Positions 41,879 through 51,246 of a stretch of DNA of 51,772 bases are shown here, piece by piece. Below the pieces are notes generated by a model that was not told where the DNA came from, did not search any database, and worked only from the letters and a program-made list of their open reading frames with translations. Origin of the DNA: an uncultured bacterium (GTDB taxonomy: Bacteria > Planctomycetota > GCA-002687715); the NCBI GenBank assembly GCA_902826835.1, contig CADEGH010000003.1, forward strand, positions 1-51,772, in the 5' to 3' direction. The translations under genes and the position numbers were made by a program. The stretch's first letter is position 1. Every line of letters starts with the position of its first letter.

Positions 41879-44431
41879 ATGACGAAGTGGTGGACGATCG
41901 GCTGCATGATCGGTTGCCTCGGCACCGGGTTCTTGCCCGCGCAAAACGGCGATCGCGCCGGGGACCCGTCGGTCGAAGTACCGCTCGCGAAGTCGCTACC
42001 CAAAGCACCAGTCGTTCCCGCCGAACGTGCGCACACGACTCTGGTATTGGCCGATGGAATCGCCGCCGAGCTCGTGGCGTCCGAACCCCTCATCGGTGAT
42101 CCGGTAGCTCTCGCCTTCGACCCCGACGGGCGCCTCTGGGTGCTCGAGATGCGCGGCTACATGCCGGACGCCGACGGCTTCGGCGAAGATTACGCGACTG
42201 GCCGGCTCGTCGTCCTTTCCGACGACGACCACGACGGACGCATGGACCGCAGCACGGTGTATGTCGACGATATGGTGCTGCCTCGGGCGTTTGCGTTCGT
42301 GAGAGGCGGAGTCCTCGTGCTCGAGCCGCCGTGGTTGCGCCGGCTCTACGACGACAACCACGACCTCGTTCCCGATCGAGAAGAGATCGTGGCGGCCGGC
42401 TTTGGCGGCCTCAATAATCCGGAGCACGCGGCCAACGGCCTTATCCGCGGCCTCGACAACTGGATGCAATGCATCAATCACCCCCTGCGGCTGCGCGACC
42501 AAGGGGAGCGACTCGAACTTGGCGATAGCCCCATTCTCGGCCAGTGGGGGGGGGCTTACGACCAATGGGGTCGCCTGTTCCACAACTCCAACAGCGACGT
42601 ACTGCGCGCCTGCGTCGTCCCACCTCGGGCCCTGGCTCGGCATCGGCAATGGCCGCTCTCCAAGCTGGCCAACGTGCAGGTCGTGAAGTCCCAGGCAGTG
42701 CGCCCGGCTCGCCCCACGCCCGGCGTCAACCGAGGGTACCAGCCAGGATTTCTCGATGATCAGGCGCGTCTGCGCACTGCCACCGGAGCCTGCTCACCCT
42801 GCATCTACCGAGGCCAACTGTTTGGTTCCGATTACGCAGGAAACGCGTTTGTGTGCGAACCCGCCGGACATTTGGTGAAGCGCTACCGCCTCACCGAAGT
42901 GGACGGACTCCCGGTCGGAACCGACGCCTACGGAGAGGGGGAGTGGCTGGCCTCCACCGATGAGCGGTTCCGGCCCGTCGCGATCACCGAGGGGCCGGAC
43001 GGCGCCCTCTACATTGCCGATTTCTATCGCGGCTTGATCCAACACCGCCTTTTCCTCACGTCGTACCTGCGGGACCAAGTCGATCGGCGCGAGCTGGCGG
43101 CCCCCACGGGACTGGGTCGAATCTGGCGCCTCGTCCCCCGAGGCCAGCCGATCGACCGAAACTCTCCCGGGTTGAGTGCGCGAACGACCACGTCGCTGAT
43201 CGGCCTCCTGCAACATCCATCGGGATTCTTCAGGGACAGCGCGCAGCGCCTGCTCGTGGAGCGGCGCGACCGGAAGGCCATCCCCTTACTTCTCGAGGTG
43301 GCCCTGCAACACGCCGACCCGTTGGCGAGGCTGCACGCCTTTTGGACCCTCGAGGGTCTGGATGCCCTGAATCGCGAGGTCTTGCTCGAGATTTCGAAGG
43401 ATGTTCACCCCGAATTGCGAGTGGCGGCGCTGCGCGTCGGAAGTCCCCTGCGTACATGCCCGCTGCGAACCGAGCTCGAGCGACTCTGTCGCGATCAGGC
43501 CATCTCCGTACGTCGGCAAGTGGCGCTCGGGTTGGCCGACATGTTCGATCCTGGCGAGGAGCACGACCTACTCCCGTTCGTGGCGGCCTTGGCGCACGAT
43601 CGCAACCTTCGGGATCTCCTGATGACTGGGCTCGCTGGACGCGAGGCTTCTCTCATCCGGGAGCAACTCATCCAGGCCTCCGACCCGGACCCCATCGATG
43701 CCCCTTCCGGCCTGCTTCGGGATCTAGCCCGATCGATCGTCCTTCGGAAAAGCGAGGCGGACCTCGTGGCCCTGCTCTCTACCGCCGTGCAGCATGCCCC
43801 CTCCGAGGCTGACGCGACTGCACTTCTCGAAGGATTGAACGCCGGACGCCCCCTGCCCGACCGCAGCAAATTCCAAATGCCCTGGGAATTGTCGGCCCCA
43901 CCGGAGCCGCTGGAAGCATGGATGAAGCGTGCGAGTGCCAAGGAGCATGAACTCCTGACTCTGCTGGATCGCCGCCTCACCTGGCCGGGCAAACCCGGGT
44001 ACGAACAGTGGGCGATCCCTCCCCTGGACGCTCGTGGTCAGTTGTTGGCGGACAAGGGGCAAGCCTTGTTCCTGACCACTTGCGCCGGTTGCCACCATCC
44101 CGAGGCACTGGGAATCGAGGGACTTGGGCCACCGCTCTTCGAGTCGCCCCGCATCCAAGGTCCCTCGCGGGCGCTCATTGGCATCACCCTCGTTGGCCTG
44201 CGGGGAAAACTCCAGGTGAAGGGTCGGGGGTACGACAGCGAAATGCCGAGTCTGCGAAGTCTCGACGACGAGAATCTCGCCGCCATTCTGACGTGGCTCC
44301 GACGGTCGCACGGAAATCGCGCCGGACCGATCTTCCCGGAAGAGGTGCAAGCCCTTCGGGAAGAGCTGCAAAACCGCAGTGTCCCCCTCGACACCTCGGA
44401 GCTGGAAAGCTTCGGAAACTCTCGGGATTGA
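41879..44431 (+). CDS. PVC-type heme-binding membrane-bound dehydrogenase
   Basis: An 850-residue exported protein of the 'PVC-type heme-binding/membrane-bound dehydrogenase' group. A signal peptide covers about 1-22. The beta-propeller part (about 50-430) resembles PQQ/sorbosone dehydrogenases: FDPDGRLWVLEMRGY, DDDHDGRMDRSTVYVD, LIRGLDNWMQCINH and ITEGPDGALYIADFYRG. An alpha-helical HEAT-like region follows (about 440-620). The C-terminal cytochrome c domain has CAGCH with C735, C738 and heme ligand H739, plus a later GYDSEMPSL supplying a likely methionine ligand. The substrate is unknown. It is the first gene of the operon; the next gene begins 53 bp downstream. Confidence 0.9.
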   Translation: MTKWWTIGCMIGCLGTGFLPAQNGDRAGDPSVEVPLAKSLPKAPVVPAERAHTTLVLADGIAAELVASEPLIGDPVALAFDPDGRLWVLEMRGYMPDADGFGEDYATGRLVVLSDDDHDGRMDRSTVYVDDMVLPRAFAFVRGGVLVLEPPWLRRLYDDNHDLVPDREEIVAAGFGGLNNPEHAANGLIRGLDNWMQCINHPLRLRDQGERLELGDSPILGQWGGAYDQWGRLFHNSNSDVLRACVVPPRALARHRQWPLSKLANVQVVKSQAVRPARPTPGVNRGYQPGFLDDQARLRTATGACSPCIYRGQLFGSDYAGNAFVCEPAGHLVKRYRLTEVDGLPVGTDAYGEGEWLASTDERFRPVAITEGPDGALYIADFYRGLIQHRLFLTSYLRDQVDRRELAAPTGLGRIWRLVPRGQPIDRNSPGLSARTTTSLIGLLQHPSGFFRDSAQRLLVERRDRKAIPLLLEVALQHADPLARLHAFWTLEGLDALNREVLLEISKDVHPELRVAALRVGSPLRTCPLRTELERLCRDQAISVRRQVALGLADMFDPGEEHDLLPFVAALAHDRNLRDLLMTGLAGREASLIREQLIQASDPDPIDAPSGLLRDLARSIVLRKSEADLVALLSTAVQHAPSEADATALLEGLNAGRPLPDRSKFQMPWELSAPPEPLEAWMKRASAKEHELLTLLDRRLTWPGKPGYEQWAIPPLDARGQLLADKGQALFLTTCAGCHHPEALGIEGLGPPLFESPRIQGPSRALIGITLVGLRGKLQVKGRGYDSEMPSLRSLDDENLAAILTWLRRSHGNRAGPIFPEEVQALREELQNRSVPLDTSELESFGNSRD

Positions 44432-44484
44432 GGGGGACACCGACTCGTCCGTCCGGTACGCTCCGGTTTCGAAGCGGGAATGCC

Positions 44485-45765
44485 ATGCCAAATCCGAACC
44501 GCCGCCAAGTCCTATCCACGAGCCTGAACCTCACACTCGGAACCCTCGGGCTTCGGGGGGTAGTTCGCCCGGGCTTACGCTGGAGCCGCTCGAAGGCACC
44601 ATCCTCCGCAGCCCGCGGGTTGATCCACATCGTGCTGGGTGGCGGCCTCAGCCATCTGGACAGTTTCGACCCCAAACCGGAGGCGCCCCTGGAGGTGCGC
44701 GGGGAATTCCGGACGGTTCCTACGACCCTCGCGGGAGTCCGATTCGCGGAGCCGCTCGCTCGCACCGCAGAACACGCTCATCGGCTCGTGATCGTTCGTT
44801 CTCTCACCCACCGAGAGGGAGCCCACGAACGGGCGGCCCATCTGGTGCTCACCGGCAATCCCCCGCTCCCTGCGCTGAGCTATCCGAGCCTGGGCGCCAT
44901 GATCGCCGAAGGTCTTCCGCGCACCGGGACGACGCCGCCCTACTTCGTGCTCGGCCGCAGCAACGAACCGGCGCTTCTCTCCGGCTACCTGCCTCCGACC
45001 CACGCTCCCTTTCGCATCGACGGGGATCCGAACCGAGGCGATTTCCGGGTGGCGGACCTCCTCCCGCCGCCGGGAGTCGACCCGGCGCGGCGCAGCCGCC
45101 GACACCGGCTCGCCCGCGAACTCGGTTCCGAGTCGCCCGCCGATCCCCTCGAAGACACCCTCTCCGATCTCCGCGCCCTCGCTCAGGCCTTGGGAGAGGA
45201 CCCGCTCTTGAGTCGAGCTGTGGATCTCAGCCAGGAACCACCGGCCGCCCGCGACCGCTTCGGAAAAACCCCTCTCGGACAGCGCTGCCTCTTGGCCCGC
45301 CGCCTCATCGAGGCGAACGCCCGCTGCGTCACAATCTACGAAGGCGGGTTCGACCATCACGCCAACCTCTTCCGCGAACTTCGGCCCCGACTCGAGACCG
45401 TGGACCGAGCCTTGTCGGCGCTGATCCAAGACCTGGAGACTCGAGGTCTCCTCTCTGAAGTCGTGGTGCTGGTCACTTCCGAATTCGGACGCACGCCGGA
45501 AGTGAATCGAGATGCTGGCCGCGACCATTGGCCGCGCGCGTTCTCCGCCGTACTCGCCGGTTTCGGACTGAGCGCGGGCCGAACCTATGGCTCCACGGAT
45601 GCCTCCGGCGGCGAACCCGCGGAGTGCGCCACCAGCCCAGCCGACCTCGCCGCCACGACCTTGCACTTGCTGGGCCTCGATCCATTCGCTCGGATCCAGA
45701 GTCCCGGTGGACGTCCCATCGATCGGGTGCGGGACGGGAGGGTCCTTCGTGAAATTCTCGCGTAG
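44485..45765 (+). CDS. DUF1501 protein
   Basis: A 426-residue protein of the DUF1501 family, which has the alkaline-phosphatase/sulfatase fold and is greatly expanded in planctomycetes. The N-terminus (NRRQVLSTSLNL) looks like a Tat signal with its twin arginines. Family features include GLIHIVLGGGLSHLDSFDPKP, RSLTHREGAHERAAHLVLTG, YPSLGAMIAE, FDHHANLF, VVVLVTSEFGRTPEVN and GRDHWPRAFSAVLAGFG. No enzyme activity is established. ATG 44485 follows a GCGGGA tract. Its last 17 bp overlap the next gene. DUF1501 genes are regularly paired with DUF1549/DUF1553 genes, as in this operon. Confidence 0.93.
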   Translation: MPNPNRRQVLSTSLNLTLGTLGLRGVVRPGLRWSRSKAPSSAARGLIHIVLGGGLSHLDSFDPKPEAPLEVRGEFRTVPTTLAGVRFAEPLARTAEHAHRLVIVRSLTHREGAHERAAHLVLTGNPPLPALSYPSLGAMIAEGLPRTGTTPPYFVLGRSNEPALLSGYLPPTHAPFRIDGDPNRGDFRVADLLPPPGVDPARRSRRHRLARELGSESPADPLEDTLSDLRALAQALGEDPLLSRAVDLSQEPPAARDRFGKTPLGQRCLLARRLIEANARCVTIYEGGFDHHANLFRELRPRLETVDRALSALIQDLETRGLLSEVVVLVTSEFGRTPEVNRDAGRDHWPRAFSAVLAGFGLSAGRTYGSTDASGGEPAECATSPADLAATTLHLLGLDPFARIQSPGGRPIDRVRDGRVLREILA

Positions 45766-47632
45766 GTGGAACCCCACGGCAGTAGGGCTGACCGCGGCGC
45801 TCGCGCTCACCGCCACCGTGCTCGCCCAAGGACCGGTCGTGCAGAGTGCATTCCCTCGCGGCCTCCCCCGCGGCGTCGCGACCACCGTCGAGCTCGAGGG
45901 AACTCGCCTCGAATCCGTGGAGGGGCTGGTCGACGAAGCCGGCAGTGTGCGCTGGATCAGCCGCGGCAAGAGCGAACGCAATCGCACTCAGGTCACGATT
46001 CTCGCCGAACCGTCGGCCCCGCTCGGACTCTCACCCCTACGATTTCGAAGCCCGACCGGAGTCTCCGACCTCGTGGTCTTCGAGATCGAATCGTCTCCCC
46101 CCGTGGTCTTGCGGGAACCCACGAATTCACCGTGCCTTCTCGCGGTCGGACAAACCCTCGACGGATGGCTGCCGTCGGATCGTGAGCAAGTCGTTCATTG
46201 TGCGGTGACCGCCGGAGAAGCGCTCGCGATCGAGCTCCTGTCGATGCACCTCGGCGGGCCTCTGGTCGACACCAGTCTCTCGGTCCGCGACCTCCAAGGA
46301 CACCGGATCGCTGCCGCCGACGATTCTCCGGAACTCGGTCACGACCCCGTCTTGCGGTGGACTCCGAAGGAATCGGGGACCGTGGCCCTCCACCTCGAAA
46401 CCAAGTCTTTGGACGCCCCCACGCGCACCCCGTTCCGATTGCGGATCGAGGCGGCCGACGCGCCGACCCGCGTTCGTCCCCGACCCGGACGTGGCGTGGC
46501 CTGGCAGCTTCCTCCCCTCGCCGAGACCTTGACACCAGCGGCCTCGGAGCCCGGCCAGCCCCTACGCCTTCGGGTTCTCACCTCTCGCCGGCGCGACCAA
46601 AGCCCAGTGGCCTTGCCGGTGGGCGGACGGCAGTGTTTGATCCTCCAGACCGACGCACGCCCGCAGGGTGAACACGGCATTGAACTGAGCCTCACGGGGT
46701 TACCGCCCGGGGTTCACGCCTCGTACCCGAGCAACCTCGCCCCGGGTGCGACCCAGTTCCCATTGGTGCTGGAATCGAGGCCGCAGCTCGAGCGCGGAGC
46801 GTGGTTTCCCGGAGTCTCTGCCCACTGCCGCTGCGGCGACCCCCTCGCAGTCAGCCTCGAGACTCGCGTGCCTATCTCCAAGGTCGAGAACGACGTGCCA
46901 TTCTCCTCCATCACGGCTCGTTCGGTCGTCCTGGCCTTGGTGCGGCCCGTCCCGATCGAGATCGAGGCCGACTCACCGCGCGCTCCCGTGCCAATCGAAG
47001 GGCGTGCCTCTATTGAGGTTCGCATCCAGCGCGGCCAGGGCGGAGACAAGCCCCTCACGCTGCGCGTCTTGGGCCTTCCGGATGGGATCAGCTCCGCCGC
47101 CAAGGCGGTCCAAGCAAATGGGCAATGGGCCACCCTTGAGCTTCAGGTTTCAAGCCGGGCCCCTCTCGGCACCCACGCGTTGGTCGTAACCGCAACCGGC
47201 GACTTCGGCGGTGAAGCTTCGGTCTGCTCGAAACTGCTCGCGCTCGAAGTCGAGCCAGCGCGCGTGAAGGTCCGATGGACCAATGCCATTGCCGCTTCGG
47301 GGACGTCGCTCACGATGGCCCTGCCGATCGAATGGAACGGACCTGCGCCCGAGTGGTTTGAGATGGAATGGTCCGACCTCCCGACGGGTGTGCAGGGACG
47401 AGCCATGCGAGCCCGCGGTAGCGACCCGACTCTGGCAACTACGCTCGAGATCGCGGCGACCGCCGCGGCGACGCGCGTGCGACCACTTGGTTTGCGCCTT
47501 CGCTTCGAGGATCCGAACGGGAGGAAGGAAATCCGCCTCCGGGGCGGAAGCTTGATCGTCGCGCCTGAAGCCGGGTCGACCGGCACCATCGGCTCACGAG
47601 CCACCGGCACCCTCACCCAACCCAAGACATGA
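45749..47632 (+). CDS. secreted PPC-domain protein
   Basis: A 627-residue exported protein. A signal peptide (about 1-30, ending TVLAQ) is followed by an IPT/TIG-like strand pattern (FPRGLPRGVATTVELEGTRL) typical of planctomycete proteins, then a bacterial pre-peptidase C-terminal (PPC) domain at about 120-235 (GEALAIELLSMHLGGP, DTSLSVRDLQG, LHLETKS). The rest is beta-rich (VSSRAPLGTHALVVTATGD) and may hold further Ig-like domains. No protease domain is present, so the role is more likely binding or structure. GTG 45749 has GGGAGGG 6 nt upstream and lies inside the end of the DUF1501 gene; its stop overlaps the next gene by 4 nt, so all three are coupled. Confidence 0.82.
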   Translation: MKFSRRWNPTAVGLTAALALTATVLAQGPVVQSAFPRGLPRGVATTVELEGTRLESVEGLVDEAGSVRWISRGKSERNRTQVTILAEPSAPLGLSPLRFRSPTGVSDLVVFEIESSPPVVLREPTNSPCLLAVGQTLDGWLPSDREQVVHCAVTAGEALAIELLSMHLGGPLVDTSLSVRDLQGHRIAAADDSPELGHDPVLRWTPKESGTVALHLETKSLDAPTRTPFRLRIEAADAPTRVRPRPGRGVAWQLPPLAETLTPAASEPGQPLRLRVLTSRRRDQSPVALPVGGRQCLILQTDARPQGEHGIELSLTGLPPGVHASYPSNLAPGATQFPLVLESRPQLERGAWFPGVSAHCRCGDPLAVSLETRVPISKVENDVPFSSITARSVVLALVRPVPIEIEADSPRAPVPIEGRASIEVRIQRGQGGDKPLTLRVLGLPDGISSAAKAVQANGQWATLELQVSSRAPLGTHALVVTATGDFGGEASVCSKLLALEVEPARVKVRWTNAIAASGTSLTMALPIEWNGPAPEWFEMEWSDLPTGVQGRAMRARGSDPTLATTLEIAATAAATRVRPLGLRLRFEDPNGRKEIRLRGGSLIVAPEAGSTGTIGSRATGTLTQPKT

Positions 47633-50022
47633 TTCCGACTTTGCTGATTGCTTTGCTCTTCGGCTCAGCCGCTTCGGATCCGGTAGAGCGGCCGCGGATC
47701 CTGATTGAGCCTTCGGTCATTTACATTCAAGCTGGCGGAGACCCGGTGACCGTGATGGTCCTTCACGAAGACGCCCTCGGTCGCATCACCGACATCACGA
47801 GCGAGGCCGAAATCCAGGAGCTGGGCACCCGCGCCCTCTCCTGGAGCGGGGCGCTGCGCCTGCGGGCCGACCACCCCGGAACATGGACGATCGAAGCCCG
47901 CTTGGGAGTCCTGAAAACCGAGGCCCTCGTCATGGCGAGTCCCCGGGCCGATACGTCGCCTTCGTGGTGCGACGACATCATCCCGAGACTCGCGCGGATC
48001 GGATGCAGTTCGGGCGGCTGCCACGGCGCGGAGTCGGGCAAAGGCGGCTTCAAGCTGTCGCTCTTGGGTGACGACCCGGGCAGTGACCACCTTCGCATCA
48101 CGTTGGAACGTCGGGCGCGGCGAGTCGATCGAGAACACCCCGAAGAGAGTCTCCTCTTGCGCAAACCCACGCTGCGAGTCGCACACGGAGGGGGCCGTCG
48201 GCTCGAAGTCGGCGATGCGACGCACGAAGCAATCGTTCAGTGGCTGGCCGCCGGTGCCCCCTCCGACCTCAGTTCAGCCACGCCCATCCAGGGCCTCGAC
48301 ATTCACCCGCGCGAGCTGCTCGCCGGGCCGGCCACCCAGTCCGTGCGTTTCGTGGCCCGCGCTCGGTACGCGAATGGAGCGGTGCGCGACGTGACCGATT
48401 TGGCCATGTTTTCGAGCAACGATCCGACCGTGTTCGAACTCGACGAGTCGGGCCAGGGGCGATTCGGGCGCGTCGGAGAAACCGTGGTCATGGCGCGATT
48501 TCGCGGCGAAGTCGCGGTGGCCCGAGTCGCTCGCGGCGGACGTCCTCCGGCAGAGCCGCGAGTCTTCGCGGACGACGACCCGATCGATCAAGCCACCGAG
48601 CGACGCTTGGCTCGGCTAGGCGAACACCTGCACGGGCCGACCGACGACTACGCGTTCCTCCGTCGTCTCACGCACGACCTCCTGGGCCGGTTCCCGACCC
48701 TCGAGGAGATTCGGGCCTTCGAGAACGCACCCTCGGGTACCCGCCGTGACGCAGCGATCGAGACCATGCTCGCCGACGCCCAGAGCTCCGATCGTTTTGT
48801 TCTCGGCTTCTTGGAATCCCTGCATGCCACCGAGGATCGCCTCGGGGAGAAGGGTCTGCGACTCCTTGCCGATTTCCTGCGGCAGTCCCTGGTCGCCGAT
48901 CGGGATCTCGGTGAGGTGGTTCGTGATCTCCTGGTCGCGGAAGGTTCGACTCTGGAGTCCGGCCCGCCCAATTTTTGGAAGCTTGAGAGGGAGCCCACCG
49001 CGCAGTCGGAACTCACGGCGCAGGCCTTCTTCGGCGTCCGCATCCAATGCGCGCAGTGCCACCATCACCCATTCGATCGGTGGACGGAACAGGACCATCG
49101 CCGGTTCACCGCGATTTTTGCCACCGTCGCCAAACGTCCGGGGAAAGACCCGAGAGAGGAGATCATCGCGTTCGATTCCGAGCGAAGCCTGCGCGATCCC
49201 CGGTCGGGTCGGCCCGTCAGACCTGGCACCCTCGGGGGAGCCGAGCCCGCCCCCAAGCAGGATCCCCGCCATCTCCTCGCCTCGCTCCCATCGCCGCTTG
49301 AGCGGGATCTGTTCGATCGGCACATCGTGAACATCGTGGTGTCCCGCTTCTTCGGACGAGGCTTGGTCGATCCAATCGATGACGTCCGCGCCAGCAATCC
49401 TTCGCTCGATCCGGCCCTGCACGACGAACTGGCCAAGGAGTTTCGCACCCAGGGTCGCCGCCTCTGGCCGCTGGTTCGGCGCATCGTTCGCACCCGAACT
49501 TACGCCCAGGCTCAGCGGTCCAGCCCCGAGACCGGACCTCCGTGGGCCGGCGCAATGCGTCGCCAAGCGGACGCCGAGGCGGTCTTCAGCGCCATAGGAG
49601 CCCTGACCGGGCGAGCGCTGCCTCTCCCCGGTGCCAAACGCGGAGCCTCGCCGGTCACCCATCCGGGAACGGCCGGGTTGGCCGCTTTGGATCTATTCGG
49701 GCGCGCTCCCAGGCTCACTTCCTGCGCGTGTGAGCGCACTCGCGAGCCGCTTCTGCGCCAAAGCCTCCATCTCTCGCACGCCACCGCGATCGAAGAACGC
49801 CTTCGTGACCCCGATGGTCGAGTCGCAAGGCGCACCCGCGCCGAGCCGGACGATCGGCAGTTGATCTCGGAGTGGTACCTCCTCGCGTTCTCGCGCCCCC
49901 CGACCCCGACCGAACTGAATCGGGCTACAAAGGCCCGGGCGGATGTCACCGATCGCGCGGCTTTTTTCGAAGACTTGACGTGGGTGCTGATCAACCTCCC
50001 GGAGTTCGTTTGCGTACCCTGA
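47629..50022 (+). CDS. DUF1549/DUF1553 c-type heme protein
   Basis: A 797-residue exported protein combining a short signal peptide, an N-terminal Ig-like region and the planctomycete DUF1549 and DUF1553 domains. The first Cys motif, CSSGGCHG (C126, C131, H132), is the CX4CH form usual in the Ig-like subgroup, within KGGFKLSLLGDDPGSDH; HPEESLLLRKPT follows. DUF1549 begins near 325 and carries CAQCHHHPFDRWT (C474, C477, H478). DUF1553 fills the C-terminal third, with RRIVRTRTYAQ and WVLINLPEF. Heme attachment at CXXCH is expected by rule; at CX4CH it is uncertain. The start overlaps the PPC gene (ATGA) and the end overlaps the WD40 gene by 13 bp. Role unknown. Confidence 0.92.
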   Translation: MIPTLLIALLFGSAASDPVERPRILIEPSVIYIQAGGDPVTVMVLHEDALGRITDITSEAEIQELGTRALSWSGALRLRADHPGTWTIEARLGVLKTEALVMASPRADTSPSWCDDIIPRLARIGCSSGGCHGAESGKGGFKLSLLGDDPGSDHLRITLERRARRVDREHPEESLLLRKPTLRVAHGGGRRLEVGDATHEAIVQWLAAGAPSDLSSATPIQGLDIHPRELLAGPATQSVRFVARARYANGAVRDVTDLAMFSSNDPTVFELDESGQGRFGRVGETVVMARFRGEVAVARVARGGRPPAEPRVFADDDPIDQATERRLARLGEHLHGPTDDYAFLRRLTHDLLGRFPTLEEIRAFENAPSGTRRDAAIETMLADAQSSDRFVLGFLESLHATEDRLGEKGLRLLADFLRQSLVADRDLGEVVRDLLVAEGSTLESGPPNFWKLEREPTAQSELTAQAFFGVRIQCAQCHHHPFDRWTEQDHRRFTAIFATVAKRPGKDPREEIIAFDSERSLRDPRSGRPVRPGTLGGAEPAPKQDPRHLLASLPSPLERDLFDRHIVNIVVSRFFGRGLVDPIDDVRASNPSLDPALHDELAKEFRTQGRRLWPLVRRIVRTRTYAQAQRSSPETGPPWAGAMRRQADAEAVFSAIGALTGRALPLPGAKRGASPVTHPGTAGLAALDLFGRAPRLTSCACERTREPLLRQSLHLSHATAIEERLRDPDGRVARRTRAEPDDRQLISEWYLLAFSRPPTPTELNRATKARADVTDRAAFFEDLTWVLINLPEFVCVP

Positions 50023-51032
50023 AATGGTCTCCAGTCGTCGCCGTTTTTTTCGCCCTCGCGACGCCCTGGCCACTCTTCGCCCAGACGGAGCCTGCGCCCT
50101 CCCCGGCCCTCCCCAGGGCTGAAAGATACGTCGACAGCTTTTCACCTCTTCCCGAAGGGTGGAAATACACCAACCCCATCCGCGGCTTGATCAGACTACC
50201 CGAATCCAACGGGCTCCTGATCGCACAGGGGAGCTCGCTGGTGCACCAACCGAGGCAGGACAGCACCGCGCGTCGCATGAATCCCTTTGTCGAGGGTGAA
50301 CTCTTCGGAATCTCCCTCGCCCATCGTTCGCACCAGCTCCTCGAGTATGGAGGGCTGTCCGGGCGATCCGGCGTGGCTCGCGTCGTCGACTTGGCAACTG
50401 GTTCCGAGCTGCGGCGCTTCACGGTGCGGGGGGACTGTTTCGAAGCGGGGGCGCTGAGTCCGCGCGGCCTGATGGTGGCCCTCAACACCCCCACGAAGGG
50501 CGCCAACTTGTGGAGAGTCGATCAAACCGAGCCCGTGGCCGTCCTCGCGTTGCACACGGAATTGGTCACCGCCCTGGAATTCAGCGCCGATGGCAATTGG
50601 CTCCTCAGCGGTGACCGCGAAGGAACGGTGCTGGTGTCGGAAGCCGACACCGGGATCGACCTTTTGCGAGTCCCCCACGCGGGGCTGGAGGTTCGGTGTC
50701 TGAGCATCACCCCTTCGGGTCGCCGCGCGGCCATCGGTTTGTCTGACGGAAAGCTGCGAGTCATCGACCTTCCCATATCCCCGCGTGATCGCCTGGTCGA
50801 CACGAGACTCGCCAATGCCCTCTCCGTTCATTGGATCGACGAACAACGCTTCGCGGTCGGGGGGCCCGATGGACAGTGCATGCTCGTCACTCTCGATGGA
50901 GGGGCCCCCAAGCCTCTCCCCTCCTGGAGTGATCATGTCCTCAGTCTCGCATGGTCGCCGGACCGCCAGACGCTCTTCACCGGGGGGCATGCCGGACAAC
51001 TCCGGGTTCACACGATCAAGCCACCCAAGTAG
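50010..51032 (+). CDS. secreted WD40-repeat protein
   Basis: A 340-residue exported beta-propeller. A signal peptide (about 1-24, ending PLFAQTEP) precedes at least four WD40-like blades (for example TALEFSADGNWLLSGDREGTVLVSEADTG, LSITPSGRRAAIGLSDGKLRVIDL, LSLAWSPDRQTLFTGGHAGQLRVH). The start is probably TTG 50010: GGAG lies 5 nt upstream, and no ATG or GTG in this frame gives a signal peptide. It overlaps the DUF1549/DUF1553 gene by 13 bp and is the last gene of the operon. WD40 proteins often accompany such operons in planctomycetes; the partner it binds is unknown. Confidence 0.82.
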   Translation: MRTLKWSPVVAVFFALATPWPLFAQTEPAPSPALPRAERYVDSFSPLPEGWKYTNPIRGLIRLPESNGLLIAQGSSLVHQPRQDSTARRMNPFVEGELFGISLAHRSHQLLEYGGLSGRSGVARVVDLATGSELRRFTVRGDCFEAGALSPRGLMVALNTPTKGANLWRVDQTEPVAVLALHTELVTALEFSADGNWLLSGDREGTVLVSEADTGIDLLRVPHAGLEVRCLSITPSGRRAAIGLSDGKLRVIDLPISPRDRLVDTRLANALSVHWIDEQRFAVGGPDGQCMLVTLDGGAPKPLPSWSDHVLSLAWSPDRQTLFTGGHAGQLRVHTIKPPK

Positions 51033-51246
51033 TGACGGAGTGGGCGCCAACCATGGACCGCCGGCCAACTGGATCAAGCCTCACTCGGTCAGCGGCTCCG
51101 ACAGTTCTTGCCAGCGGATAGCGGACGCCCCATCGCGGCGCCGATTCCGAGAGCCGTGCGATTCCGGCTCATGAACGCACGTGCAGGACATTCGCGGAGC
51201 GCCCTTGGCAGTCCCATCGGCAGCCTCCGATGCGATCCCGCCACGA

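Noticed and set aside
44575..45987. A 470-residue minus-strand open frame.
   Set aside because: It is antisense to the DUF1501 gene, which has clear family motifs.
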